Source of the DNA: Welwitschia mirabilis
Taxonomy: Eukaryota; Gnetophyta; Gnetopsida; Welwitschiales
Assembly: GCA_051453625.1 (NCBI GenBank)
Contig: JBOZIK010000001.1
Coordinates: forward strand, 245,224,377 to 245,288,376
Length of the DNA stretch: 64,000 nt
Direction of reading: 5' to 3'
Within the stretch, counting starts at the first letter, position 1. Every line of letters begins with the position of its first letter. Under the pieces are notes generated by a model that ran no database searches, had not been told where the DNA came from, and was given only the letters and a program-made list of their open reading frames with translations. Made by a program: the position numbers and the translations under genes. This document shows, one piece after another, positions 46,968 to 59,558 of this stretch.

Positions 46968-47404
46968 NNNNNNNNNNNNNNNNNNNNNNNNNNNNNNNNN
47001 NNNNNNNNNNNNNNNNNNNNNNNNNNNNNNNNNNNNNNNNNNNNNNNNNNNNNNNNNNNNNNNNNNNNNNNNNNNNNNNNNNNNNNNNNNNNNNNNNNNN
47101 NNNNNNNNNNNNNNNNNNNNNNNNNNNNNNNNNNNNNNNNNNNNNNNNNNNNNNNNNNNNNNNNNNNNNNNNNNNNNNNNNNNNNNNNNNNNNNNNNNNN
47201 NNNNNNNNNNNNNNNNNNNNNNNNNNNNNNNNNNNNNNNNNNNNNNNNNNNNNNNNNNNNNNNNNNNNNNNNNNNNNNNNNNNNNNNNNNNNNNNNNNNN
47301 NNNNNNNNNNNNNNNNNNNNNNNNNNNNNNNNNNNNNNNNNNNNNNNNNNNNNNNNNNNNNNNNNNNNNNNNNNNNNNNNNNNNNNNNNNNNNNNNNNNN
47401 NNNN
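46968..47404. other. 437-N assembly gap
   Basis: Unknown sequence between the reverse transcriptase and integrase relics. No repeated flank was noticed. The missing part would hold the integrase C-terminus to polymerase linker. Confidence 0.95.
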
Positions 47405-48820
47405 TTATCATTTAGAATGACTCTAACCATAGCTAATATTGTATTATTTTTTCTTTTAGCTATCCCTTTTTGTTGAGGAGTCTTTGTACTTGAAAAGTTG
47501 TGATCAATTGCATTTGAATTGCAATACTATTCAAATCTTTCATTTTCAAATTCTCTACCATGATCATTATGAATATTCTTAATGAAATATTCCTTTTTAG
47601 TTTGGAATTTCTAGTAAGTTCTAATAAAGTTGTCATATGATCAGACTTTGCATGAAGAAAGGCTACTCAAGAGAATTTAGAAAAATCATCAACCATAACT
47701 AAAAAATATCTTTTTTAAATAAGCCTACTATTTGAACAAGTCCAATCAAATTTATATGAATTAAATCTAAAGGCTTACTAGTAGTAATATTACTTATTCT
47801 TTTATGAGAAGCTCTAGTTTTTTCTCTTTTTGGAAAGCATCACATAAGCCTTTATGAGTGATAGAAAGTTTTGGAAGATCTTTAACAATCTTACTACAAC
47901 ATATTTTCTTTAAATGTTCAAAGATAATGTGACCTAAATGTTGGTACCATATAACATTCTCTTGAACATGAGAAGAAAGGAAAAAAAAAATTCTTGACTA
48001 ATTTACACATGCCAACATCTATGCACGTAAAGTACTGGAATCCAAGGTGAAAACATGCTCATGGCATACCCTTTGCTACTATTAATAGCTGATCAGTTTT
48101 GCCATATTTGACTATACATTTATTTTCATCAAAAGATACTTTATGAACCTTATCACATATTTGATTAATACTTAATAGATTATGCTTTAAACCATTCACA
48201 AATAACACATTATAAATATCTAGTAAATTACCTCCATTGATGCTTCTAATTCCTTCAATTTAGGCTCTTCCATTCTTTTCAAATGTTACTGCTCCTCCAT
48301 CCTATTCCTTGAATGTGTTAAAGTTGGACTTCTAATCTATCATGCATCTAGAGCAAATACTATTAAAATACTAGCAAGAATTATTAGTTGCCTTTAAAGT
48401 TATTTGAATTAATAGTCTTTTGCTTGAGGATTTAAGGATCCACTTTATGCATTTGCTTTTGTTTATATTTTGATTTGGTTTTGGAGAAAAAGTAAATTTA
48501 GAATCTAGCATGGAGGGGGGAAACCAACTCTTGCAAAAAATACAATCAATCTTTGAGTGTCCCATTTTTATTATAATAATGATATGTAATATATGTTAAT
48601 GAGTCTTTAGAATTTACCTTATTCAAGGATTTGTGAGAAGAGACATGATTTGAGCAAGTGTGAAAGAATGTTATGGAATTTTTATTGGTCAAAGTTCCTT
48701 TAGACAACATTTAATTTGACTCAAGTTTGTTTTTTTAGCTCTAGTTTATCTAAAAGGTTTTTGTTTTCTTTCTTTATATTGTTAACTATGAGGGCTAGAT
48801 TTTGACATTCCATATAAAGT
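47405..48820 (-). pseudogene. Copia protease-integrase relic, left copy
   Basis: On the minus strand, from right to left: a protease motif degraded to NSICSRCMI (family DSGCSRHMI), FENNGRAQIEGI- and NLLSIS-type words, a GAG-pre-integrase LGH..F..L word with LCDAC, then integrase core words. At 47,405-47,490 it ends in TPQQKGIAKRKNNT, where the family has TPQQNG..ERKNR. The catalytic Glu is thus Lys. The part from 47,489 is repeated at 48,921-50,272. Confidence 0.8.
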
Positions 48821-48920
48821 NNNNNNNNNNNNNNNNNNNNNNNNNNNNNNNNNNNNNNNNNNNNNNNNNNNNNNNNNNNNNNNNNNNNNNNNNNNNNNNN
48901 NNNNNNNNNNNNNNNNNNNN

Positions 48921-50272
48921 CTTGAAAATTTGTGATCAATTGCATTTGAATTGCAATTATATTTAAATATTTTATTTTCAAATTCTCTACCATAATCATT
49001 ATGAATCTTCTTAATGACATCTTCCTTTTTAGTTTGGAGTTTCTAGCAAATTCTAACAAAGTTGTCATATGATCAGACTTTACATGAAGAAAGGCTACCC
49101 AAGAGAATTTGGAAAAATCATCAACCATGACTAAAAAGTATCTTTTTAAATAAGCCTACTATTTAAATAAGGCCAACCAAATTTATATGAATTAAATCTA
49201 AAAGCTTACTAGTAGTAATATTACTTATTCTTTTATAAGAAGCTCTAGTTTTTTCCCTTTTTAGCAAGCATCACATAAGCCTTTATGAGTGATAGAAAGA
49301 TTTTAAAGATCTTTAACAATCTCACTGCAACATATTTTCTTTAAATTTTCAAAGCTAATGTGACCTAAATGTTAGTATGAGATAACATTCTCTTGAACAT
49401 GAGAAAAAAGACAAACAAAATTGCTTGATTGATTTACACATGCCAACATCTATGAGCATGAAGTACTGGAATCCAAGGTGAAAACACACTCACAGCATAC
49501 TTGTTGCTACTATTAGTAGCTAATCAGTTTTTCCATGTTTAACTATACACTTATTTTCATCAAAAGATACTTTATGATCCTTATTACATATTTGACTAAT
49601 ACTTAATAGATTATGCTTTAAACCATTTACAAATAACACATTATGAATATCTAGTAAATTACCTCCATTGATGCTTCTAATTCCTTCAATTTGGGCTCTT
49701 CCATTATTTTCAAATGTTACTTCTCCTCCATCATATTCCTTGAATTTGTTAAAGTTGGAGTTATCACCTATCATGCATCTAAAGCAAATACTATTAAAAT
49801 AGTAGCAAGAATTATTAGTTTCCTTTAAAGATATTTGAATTAATAGGCTTTTGTTTAAGGGTTTAGGGATCTACCTTATGCATTTGTTTTTGTTTATATT
49901 TTGATTTAGTTTTGGAGAATAAGTAAATTTAGAATCTAGCATGGAGTGGGAAAACCAGCTCTTGTAAAAAATACAATCAATCTTTGAGTGCCTCCTTTTT
50001 ATTATAATAATGATAGGTAATATTTGCTAATGAGTCTTTAGAATTTACCTTATTCAAGGATTTGTAAGAAGAGATATGATTTGAGCGAGTGTGAAAGAAG
50101 CTTATGGAATATTTATTGGTCAAAGTTCCTTTAGATAACATTGAATTTGACTCAAGTTTGTTTTTCAAGTCTCTAATTTTCCTTCTCTAGCTCTAATTTA
50201 TCTAAAAGATTTTTGTTTTCTTTCTTTATATTGTTAACTCTGAGGGCTAGATTTTGACATTCCATATAAAGT
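48921..50272 (-). pseudogene. Copia protease-integrase relic, right copy
   Basis: This is the same polyprotein part as 47,489-48,820 with about 91-92% identity, starting exactly at the end of a 100-N gap (48,821-48,920). The protease motif is NSICFRCMIGD (near 49,745-49,780, family DSGCSRHMTGD). Downstream are EYDGGEVTFENNGRAQIEGI, LKHNLLSISQICNK and SFDENKCIVK (49,520-49,774), then VDDFSKFSWVAFL (about 49,090-49,128) of integrase. A frameshift then separates the DYGREFEN word. The left end carries the KENKNLLDKLEL coiled-coil of the gag-protease linker. Confidence 0.8.
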
Positions 50273-52010
50273 TTCATTTCTGTTTCACTAAGCATGTCAT
50301 CATTATCAAAGAAATCAATAGTGCATGTGGAACATACCTTTTCATCTACAAAGGCTATGAGAGAGATTATGCCTCTTTCTAAATTTGAGTTTGGTTTGCT
50401 TTCACTTTTTTCATCATCTCATGTTGCTGACAAAACTTTCTTTCCTTTTATTTTTTCATTCCTTTTGCTTTTTGGGTAGACATCAGAAGTGTGATTAAAA
50501 TCCTTTCAAGAGTAGCATTGTATGTCTCATCATACCTCATCTTTTCTTCTTGGTGGTCTTTTGGATTGACCTCCATTTTCTCTTCNNNNNNNNNNNNNNN
50601 NNNNNNNNNNNNNNNNNNNNNNNNNNNNNNNNNNNNNNNNNNNNNNNNNNNNNNNNNNNNNNNNNNNNNNNNNNNNNNNNNNNNNNNNNNNNNNNNNNNN
50701 NNNNNNNNNNNNNNNNNNNNNNNNNNNNNNNNNNNNNNNNNNNNNNNNNNNNNNNNNNNNNNNNNNNNNNNNNNNNNNNNNNNNNNNNNNNNNNNNNNNN
50801 NNNNNNNNNNNNNNNNNNNNNNNNNNNNNNNNNNNNNNNNNNNNNNNNNNNNNNNNNNNNNNNNNNNNNNNNNNNNNNNNNNNNNNNNNNNNNNNNNNNN
50901 NNNNNNNNNNNNNNNNNNNNNNNNNNNNNNNNNAAAGTTACATTTCTCTTTCACTAAGCATGTTAGCATTATCAAATAAACCAATAGTGCATGTGGAATA
51001 TACCTTTTCATCTACAAATGCTATGAGAGAGATTCTGCCTCTTTATAAATTTGAGTTTGGTTTGCTTTCACTTTTTCCATCATCCCATGTTGCTGACAAA
51101 ACTTTCTTTTCTTTTCTTTTATCATCATTTTTGCTTTTTGTGTAGACATCAGAAGTGTGATTAAAACCCTTTCAAGAATAGCATTAGATGTCTCATCATC
51201 TCTTATGGTCTCTTGGATTGACCTTTATTTTATATTTATTACATAAAGCACCTGAATCTTCTAGCTAGAAGAGCCACTTCAGCTTTGCTTTCTAGATCTT
51301 GGTCAGATCTTTTCTTGATATTGATGTTTTCATGAGCAGTTATTAATGCTATACTTTTCTTTTTTTACTTTCCAAATTTTAGTTCAAAGATGTGAAGCTT
51401 TCTTTGGATTTCATCCATCTTCATGATATTCAGATCCTTACTTTCTTTAATAGTAGTTAGTTTAGACTCAAATCTCTTAGGAAGAGATCTCAATGCCTTA
51501 AGCACTACTATTTACTTCTCGATGAGTTCACCTAGGGTACATATAGAATTAAAAATATCCATTATTTTTATAAAAAAATCATTTATACCCTCATCCTCTT
51601 TCATTTTGAGATCTTTGAACTAAGTAATAAGCATTTGAAGCTTAGCTTACTTTACTAGGCTTATTTCTTTATAAGCAATCTACAAAATATTAGATGATTC
51701 CTTAGCTATGGTGTAATTTACTACTTGTTTAAAATCTTCTAAACCTAGGGCATAGAAGATTACATTTAAGATGAATTTGCATAATGCTATTATCTTTTCT
51801 TCAGGTGTTCACTTATCTTTACTCTTTAGAGATGTTAGCTTAGTTATTAGATCCAGCATAGTAGGAAGATCATAGCTGTTAATAATTAGACTTCCATATT
51901 TCAAGGTCTATGAATTAAACAAAGATCCTTATTTTTTCCTTTTAGTAACCATAGTTGGTTCCATCAAAGAAGGGAGGTCTTGTGACTAAGAACTAATTCA
52001 TTTTCTAGGG
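50268..52010 (-). pseudogene. Copia gag relic
   Basis: On the minus strand, near 51,990-51,900: PPFFDGTNYGY, then an ID.E.W word, matching the gag start (PPFFDGTNYxYWKxRM). A UBN2-type core follows at about 51,790-51,400: ALGLEDFKQV, TIAKESSNILQIAY, LQMLIT, FKDLKMKEDEGINDFFIK, ICTLGELIEK, VLKALRSLPKRFESKLTTIK. Then comes a linker with SKAEVALLARRFR. A 348-N gap (50,586-50,933) is flanked by about 300 repeated bases (50,268-50,585 and 50,934-51,230), so the zinc knuckle expected here is not visible. Many stops. Confidence 0.8.
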
Positions 52011-52052
52011 TAGATGAAGTAGAGATCTTTTAGGATCTATTTCTCAACTAAA

Positions 52053-52064
52053 TCTTTGATACCA
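52053..52064 (-). other. Copia primer binding site (tRNA-iMet type)
   Basis: On the minus strand TGGTATCAAAGA lies two bases inside the 5' LTR. It matches the usual plant copia site TGGTATCAGAGC at 10 of 12 bases. Confidence 0.85.
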
Positions 52065-52066
52065 AT

Positions 52067-53897
52067 TGAAGTACAGATCAATCCTAAAGATGTGTAAATA
52101 GATTGTTATAAAATAATGCAGTTTCGAGACCTACAAATAAAAAGTAAACAAATCATCAAAAGATCACGGAATGTATTAATTATGGATAGTTACCACCCTT
52201 CAACTCTTAGATACCATGTCTTTAGCTAGCATAGATTAACCTCAATGGTTGGTTTTTAGGCTCATCAAAAACCTGTACAATTACCAATGTATTTAAGGGC
52301 TAATCCACAACCCTAGAAGAATGGATTTAAGTAAAGTGCATAAATGCACAGTTTTGATCCACAAGTACAAGTGCAAAGCAAACTCTAATAGTCTATATAA
52401 GAAGAATAGAAGAGTCCATGAGAAATCTAATCTCACAATGATCCAAGCACAATGCATATAGTATTTCTAATAGCTGTTCAAAGAGTAAAAACGATCATTG
52501 GAATTTGGTTCTACCTATTTCTGATAAAATATATTGGGTTGATCTCACAAGAATCTTAGTTATCCTAGTATTTGGTCATTCTTACCATATTGATAAGTTT
52601 CCATTACTTGGTTTAAATTTTATAGTCTACTAATTTGGTTCCCTTATGGATATGTTAGGTCATCAATTCTTGATTTAGTTTTGATAGTGTTNNNNNNNNN
52701 NNNNNNNNNNNNNNNNNNNNNNNNNNNNNNNNNNNNNNNNNNNNNNNNNNNNNNNNNNNNNNNNNNNNNNNNNNNNNNNNNNNNNNNNNNNNNNNNNNNN
52801 NNNNNNNNNNNNNNNNNNNNNNNNNNNNNNNNNNNNNNNNNNNNNNNNNNNNNNNNNNNACCACGTCTCTAGCTAGCATAGATTAACCTCAATGGTTGGT
52901 TTTTAGGCTCATCAAAAACCTATACAATTACCAATGGATTTAAGGGCTAATCCACAATCATAGAAGAGTGGATTTAAGTAAAGTGTACAAATGCATAGTT
53001 TTGATCCACAAGTACAAGTGCAAAGTACACTCTAATAATCTAGATAAGAAGGATAGAAGAGTCCATGAGAAATCTGATCTCACAATGATTCAAGCACAAT
53101 GCATATAGTATTTCTAATAGTGTTTGATGTGTTGTATCTTTTTCAAAATTAGTATTATAAACTATTAAGAAAAATGACTTTAAATAAAATGGCTAAAAAT
53201 AGCTATTCAAAGGGTAAAAATGATCATTGGAATCTGGTTCTACCTATTTCTAGTAAAATACATTGGGTTGATCTCACAAGAATATGAGTTATACTAGTAT
53301 TTGGTCATTCTTACCATATTGTTAAGTTTCCATTACTTTGTTCAAATTTAACAGTCTACTAATTTGGTTTCCCTTATGGATATGTTAGGTCGCCCATTCT
53401 TGATTTAGTTTTGATAGTATTACTTTTAAAATTTTAGTGCCCTTACATAAATAGGGGGTTGATCTTACATGAGGTTATCCAAACCTTAACGGATTGGTAA
53501 CCCTTTCTATGGCTATTTCTTACATAGCAATTAATCACCCTTACTTGTGTCTTTGATCAAATTTACTCTTAGTTGACTTAAAAATTTCCAAATTTTGTTT
53601 AGTTGTTCTTATAGTGATTATCAGTTACTAGTTGCTTTTTTAGTTTTCACTAGGTTTAACAATAGGTCGTCCCACCTAAGATACATAGTTTCCTGTGCTA
53701 GAACCAATTTCTATCTAACTAGTAGTTTATTACTTCCACTTGAAATCATAGTTACCCAATCCTGAAGTAGTTTAACCTTACTGATAGTCTAGTTGTCTGG
53801 ATAGATTAAGTAGTCACATAATGCTGGAAAATCTCTACATAATAACTATCTTTATAAAAACTCGTTAATTGATCAATGATAGTAGGTTCTTTTAACA
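52067..53897 (-). repeat. 5' LTR of the copia element, with internal gap duplication
   Basis: On the plus strand it starts TGAAGTACAGATCAATCC and ends TTCTTTTAACA. It spans 1,831 bases against 1,211 for its partner. It contains a 168-N gap (52,692-52,859), and the stretch from 52,213 recurs from 52,860. Counting that stretch once gives about 1,184 bases, close to the other LTR. The left partial copy lacks about 87 bases (near 52,475) that the right copy and the 3' LTR share. GATTA follows as target site copy. Confidence 0.88.
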
Positions 53898-53902
53898 GAT
53901 TA

Positions 53903-55097
53903 TTTTTTAAAAAATTAGCATTATAAATGTTCATCTCAAAAGTGATAGTATCAAAAGAAATATACTCTAAAAAATGATAAAACATTAGTTCATATATAAT
54001 ATTTTATAAATGAAATTAATAATGTGAAAATTATAAGAATAGATAAGATATTGTTAAAATTTTTTAAAGAACAATATTCAAAAGATAAAGCTATCATTAT
54101 AACATTTCTAATTATAGATGAGTTATAATTGGACTAAAAGAGACTATCTAGAAAATTAGTTAGTGTAATTAAATTTACTTTGTATTTAGGTATTAATTTT
54201 TATGAAATTTTGGTTTCTTAAATTTTTGATTATGGATCTTGATGTGGAGGAAACTTTAGTGCCTACTTTTAAAGATGGTGAAAAAAATCATACTCTTATG
54301 ATCTATTTTTATTTATTTAGTGATGTATTTGAGGATGTTTCTAATGATTTTACTTCATGCTTTATTTTCATTAAATTTTTTTTGTTTTTCCCCTTTTCAT
54401 CCTTTCTTACTTTTACATATAAGTGTATTATTACGAATAATGATATTAAAGTACTTCATGTGAATTATTTTACTAGGATCTTTGTCTTAGTTGAACTTTC
54501 TAGTGCTTAGATGGTTTGTGAGGCTTCATCTTTATATATTTTAATTTAAATATGTAACTTAGATTTCTCTGAATGAAAATATATTTTTAATGTACATAAT
54601 ATAGCTTATACTTGAATTTCATGTTAAGTTGAATTTCCCACTCTACTACTTATTTTGTAGCCCTTTAAACATGATATTAATTTCCTTATTAGTTCTATTC
54701 TTTATCATCAAAGTATTACCTTTAATGAGATATAAAAAGTTAACTATTTTATGGAGGTTAATCTTATAGAATAAAGGAGTACTTTGTCTTTGTATGAAAA
54801 AGATCATATTTTTTATTAGGAGATATATTATTTTAATTTATCTAATTCATGTAATTTTTATTACTCTCATGATCGTCATACTTTTAAATGCATTTTTTTT
54901 GAGCATTATGATCAAAGAAATGCTATTAAGATCAAATAGTAGAAGTTATTCATGATGCAAAATAATAGATTACTTATGTTTCGTATCCACTAGGAATAGT
55001 ACTTTCTTATTAGAATACTGTTAACAAATACTTTAAGTTGTTGTAGAGCCTATTCCTCCACTATTATAAGCATTCTAAACTTCTTGTAATGCTTCTC
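53903..55097. other. Spacer, possibly upstream part of the plus-strand LINE
   Basis: An open frame at 54,202-54,510 (plus) has no recognised domain. Its position before the LINE relic would suit ORF1, but that is only inference. Confidence 0.35.
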
Positions 55098-56243
55098 CAT
55101 TTGTAGGAAAATAACTAACAATGGATGATGAAGGTTTTACTATTATTACTAGTCAAAAGTAAGATAAGAAAACTTCGTCACATAGTATTTCTTTAGATAT
55201 AGTTATTTTGTACATCTCTATTTGGAATGATTCTTATAATCAATTTACATCTCTTAAAGACATGAAAGTTGATGTCAATATTTGTGCAATGCTTATTGGG
55301 AAAATCTTACCCTTATTTCACACACAATAAATATAATTTCTTAGAATGTCTAGTGATTTACTAGTACTCTCTAATGTAAGTGCACTAGAATGTTCCTCTC
55401 TAGGATTTCTTTTATTTTATATAATTTTAGATTTTAGCTAAAGATTTGCAATTTTTCCCCTTGGGATAGTTCATTACTTGAAAGTCTTTCCTACATGACA
55501 TACTGAGGGGTAAGGTGAGGCTATTATTTTGGTTACTTCTCACTGTATTTTTTAAATTCTTTCATTGGATTTAGATCTTTAATAGAGATCTTGCTGGGTC
55601 ATCCTACCTTCCCCAACTAGTATGTTTGNNNNNNNNNNNNNNNNNNNNNNNNNNNNNNNNNNNNNNNNNNNNNNNNNNNNNNNNNNNNNNNNNNNNNNNN
55701 NNNNNNNNNNNNNNNNNNNNNNNNNNNNTTTGTATGAAAATAACTGACAATGGATGATGAAGGTTTTATTATTATTACTAGTTAAAAGTAAGATAAGAAA
55801 ACTTAGTCACATAGTATTTATTTAGATATAGCTATTTTGTACATCTCTATTTGGAATGATTCTTCTAATAAATTTACATCTCTTAAAGACATGGAAGTTA
55901 ATGTCAATATTTGTGCAATGCTTATTAGGAAAAGCTTATCCTTATTTCACATACTTAGAATGTCTGGTGATTTACCAGTGCACTCTAGTATAAGTGCACT
56001 AGAAAGTTCCTCTCTAGGATTTCTTTTCTTTTATATTATTTTAGATTTTATCTAAAAATTTGCAATTTTTCCACTTGGAATACTTCATTACTTAAAAGTA
56101 TTTCCTATATGACATACTGAGGGGTAAGGTGAGGCTATTATTTTGGTTACTTCTCATTGTATTTTTTAAATTCTTTCATTGGATTTAGATCTTTAATAGA
56201 TATCTTGCTGAGTTATCCTATCTTCCCCAACTAGTATGTTTGA
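55098..56243. repeat. About 520-base segment repeated around a 100-N gap
   Basis: Sequence from about 55,098 to 55,628 recurs at 55,729-56,243 around N 55,629-55,728, about 94% alike. Shared words include ACAATGGATGATGAAGGTTT and GACATACTGAGGGGTAAGG. It contains broken plus-strand frames that may be LINE ORF1 (unconfirmed). Confidence 0.9.
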
Positions 56244-56879
56244 AATTTGTACTATTTATGCATTAAATCAAACACATGTAAGACATTAAATTTGGATGAA
56301 CTTGGCTTATGTGTTACTTTCAATTCATTAATTTTTTAGAGGATATTTTAATATGATTGAGATATCTTTATACAAGCTTGATAAAGATGTTTTCTTTCTT
56401 ATATCCTATTGAGATAGATACTTAACTTTGGTTCAAAAATATGTTTTTTTATTTTAATGTAGTATCTTAACATACTCAAATGCTGTATCATTACTTTAGC
56501 TGAAGAAGTTTTTAAGAGAGTAATTATAGGATTTAAAATTACCCTAATAGATATTATTAATCTACTCTTTTATTATGGGAGCTGACTCAATGAATAAAAG
56601 CTTTAGACATGGCTATGTTATAAGATCATTTTCCTATTTAATATTTGATTAACTTTAAAAGTTAACCTTCAAGAGGCCAACTCCCTTTATATTGGATTAA
56701 TATAAGATGGTATAATTGCCTTACTAGAAAATAAATTAATAGTAAATTCTTAAATTCAAATGCTATCCTTTTTGTCCATATATGATCAATTAGTTAGTGC
56801 CATTATACTTCATGTAGAGTTTGGAGTTATGATTGGTATATGAAAAAATAAGTAGTTCTACAACATAGATCTTCATTCT

Positions 56880-58200
56880 AATCTATTATGTAAAAAATTT
56901 CAAATTTAAATAACTTTTGATCATTTTAATTTTAAGCTTTATTAGGTTATACTTGCAGAAACTAGAATAACTTAGAAAAAGTGGGAGGTTTATCAAAAAA
57001 ACATATCCTTTTTAAAATAAGGATTTCATTGTCACAAACTTAAGATAAAAAATCTAAATAATATTTTATATTTTTGAGTCAATTAAATAATGGGTCTTTA
57101 ATTAGCTCTCTATAGGTTAATGATCAAGTTGTTTTTCATTATAACAATAGTTTTATTTTTCTAAAGGAAGTTCTCCACACTATATTCCCAACAAATCTTA
57201 TCACTCATGATAAGTTTAATTGATTTTCTTCATTTATTTCTCTAATAATTACTACTAGAATGCAAAAAATGTTAGATGCTGAAATTACTCTTTTAAAATT
57301 AAAATAAGCTTGTTTTAATATGGCCAATGCTAAAGCACCTATTTTGATGCTTTTCTAGTGGTGTTTTATAAAGAAATTTGGAATATAGTTAAAGAATTAT
57401 TTTACTAGAGATCACTAGGTAAAATTTTAAGTACCTAAATGATTTGATTCTTTTCTTATTAGTAATTAAAATTCTATTATCTTGTTAAATGTTACTTATA
57501 AGATTTAGTTCAAATTCTCAACTAGCTGGATTAAAATAATTCTATCTGATATTATCATCAAGTGATAGATAGGTTTTACTCCTAGTAAGAATATTCTTTT
57601 CAATGTTGTGCTAACATGAGAAGGTCATTAGTGCACTAATGATTAAAACTGAAATATCATCTTTATTGACCTTAATTATTTCTAATAATATAATAAAGTT
57701 AAATGTAATCTTATGGTTTTACGTATGAATAAATTGGGTTTTGGATTACACTTTTTAATTACTAATTATGAAGGAATAAGTTTTGCATTTTTTATTTACT
57801 ATTTAGTTAGACAACATTATTCGTTATCTACATACCTTTTCATAAGGGTAGCTAGTTTCCTTCATTATGCTTTTCAACATGATATGCAAAAAGGTATAGT
57901 GAGGGAAATTTCTTTGAATGATGCTTCTTACTACTTAATGAAAAATGATGCACAATTTATTAGTAATATTTTGGTAGTATTATCAATTGTTATAAGGTGA
58001 CATCAATTGAAAAAAATATTTATTTTATGTGATAAGTAAAGATTCTCAACATCTTCTACATTATGCATGATACATTTACAAGGGAAGGAAATTTTTAAAT
58101 TTTTAGGCATTTTTTTTTATTTAGAATTCATTCTTAAAAGTAATGGAATTAAACGTTACATAGAATCTATAGAAAATTGGATAAATGGACAACAAGTTGT
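56880..58200 (+). pseudogene. LINE (L1-like) reverse transcriptase relic
   Basis: Plus-strand frames give, in order: LDAEITLLKLK, NMANAKAP (family KAPGPDGF), FYKEIWNIVKE, LLNVTYKI (SLCNVxYKI), IKIILSDIII, IGFTPSKNILFNVVL (QSGFVPGRNILDNV), LNYF..YNKVKCN (LDFxKAYDKVxW), MNKLGFGLHF, RQHYSLSTYLFIRVASFL (RQGCPLSPYLFI..AE.L) and LMKNDAQFISNIL. These are the fingers and palm of an L1-type reverse transcriptase. The longest open part is 57,713-58,000 (95 codons). The motif A Asp is Asn, and the FADD word is not recognisable. Stops and frameshifts make it dead. Further 5' and 3' parts probably extend to about 54 and 58.8 kb. Confidence 0.68.
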
Positions 58201-58879
58201 CTTTCTCCTACATGTCACTATTTTATTTTTAATTCTATGAATGTCTCTACTATTATTTGTTATTTCTTTAACTGGGATTCTTTTATATTTACTTATTAAA
58301 ATTTAGAATAATGTCTTAGAAGTTTTATGTGATCTTATTGTAAAGGGTAAAAAAGAATTTCATAAGGGTACTTGGAATATTATCAATTTATATAAGAATA
58401 AAGATATTTAGAATTTTTTGATTTACATTATCAAGATATTAGCTTAACTACAAAATTGATGCTACAATGTTTCACTACTCCTCTTTGATTTTCAATTTAC
58501 CTTTTTTATAGTTAAAGATTTTATTTTCAAAGTATCAAAATATATGGCAGCAAATCCATCCTATAAATTATTTTTTTCCTCAGTTAGAGATCAAAATTAA
58601 AGGCTCTCATGTTTTTAAACATGTTTTAAAGGCTTAAAAAATGATTTATTCTTTCATTTTTTAGATCATTCGAAGATACCTAGTGAGTTTCTTTAGAATA
58701 TTATTTCATGATGATGCCTATTTCTCCTACTTGTTTGGAAATAATAAATTAAAAATTAATTTCTTAATAGTCTAATTATGGAATAACCTTTGTAAATAGA
58801 AAACTTGTTGATATTTGGTGATGGATTTAAGAGTGATTTCAAGTACTATTGATAGGTTTAAAAACCAAATTAGTCCTTT
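58201..58879. other. Probable 3' remnant of the LINE, no clear motif
   Basis: A word like LESIENWI near 58,160 just to the left suits the region after the LINE polymerase. Beyond that nothing is recognisable. Confidence 0.3.
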
Positions 58880-59558
58880 TTTTATGTTAAGGATAAAAGA
58901 CAAATATTCAAGCATAACTTAAATTAAAAACAAAAAATTTTTGAGGATTTTAAAAAGTCTAAATGATAGTTAGATAAGGGAAGTTAATGACCAACTACCA
59001 CTAGATTCTAGCTACTATTGGAGTTCAATAAATTTTACTTATTACAGACTCTAGATATCACCAAATTTCAAGAAGTCCAAATGATAGTTAAATGACAGAA
59101 GGATAGGATAAACATTCACTAGATTTCATTTACTACTATATTCCACCTACCCTTATATTCTAAGAAACTTAAGTAGTAGTAACCAATGAATAATTAGTTT
59201 CGTGTGATACTTAAATTATAGCATAACCATTACTTATTGGTTACCAATTATAAATATTCATTTATACTTATATATACCTTTTTAAGCATGCTATTTACTC
59301 ATCCTTTCTAGCGTTAAATTTGCTTATGAAATTGGAGGATTTTAGAGTAATGGATTCATCTACTTATAAAATAAATTATTCTTATTATTGGGCTAAGTGT
59401 CCTATATTAATAGAATACTACTTTCAACTAGATATATGAAATTATATTTCAAATAATAAAGTGTGATTTTTATCTTAATTATATCTCACTTTCTTATCCT
59501 TGTATCTTATGTGAGTGTTAAGTTAATATAATAATAGATTAGATTTAATATTAATATA
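58880..59558 (+). mobile_element. LTR-like stretch before a primer binding site
   Basis: This AT-rich stretch contains an imperfect 60-base repeat with an offset near 120 (AAGTC(T/C)AAATGATAGTTA words). It also has TATA-like ACTTATATATACC (about 59,268) and ends right before a tRNA-iMet-type primer site. This is the layout of a 5' LTR. Terminal TG...CA could not be confirmed and no partner LTR was found in the window. Confidence 0.4.

Larger units (their letters stand above)
39914..53897 (-). mobile_element. Complete but dead Ty1-copia LTR retrotransposon
   Basis: Two related terminal repeats (39,914-41,124 and 52,067-53,897) both run TG...CA and flank, in minus-strand order, primer binding site, gag, protease, integrase, reverse transcriptase and RNase H. 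Integrase before reverse transcriptase is diagnostic of Ty1-copia. A polypurine tract abuts the left LTR and a tRNA-iMet-type primer site abuts the right one. Target duplication is GATTT left and GATTA right. The LTRs differ at about 15% of sites by eye, so insertion is old. Pol has lost its protease, integrase and reverse transcriptase catalytic acids. Protein words resemble the Sirevirus-like branch, with a long gag-protease linker and a large region between RNase H and the 3' LTR. Total length is inflated by N-runs and by segments repeated across gaps. Confidence 0.9.
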
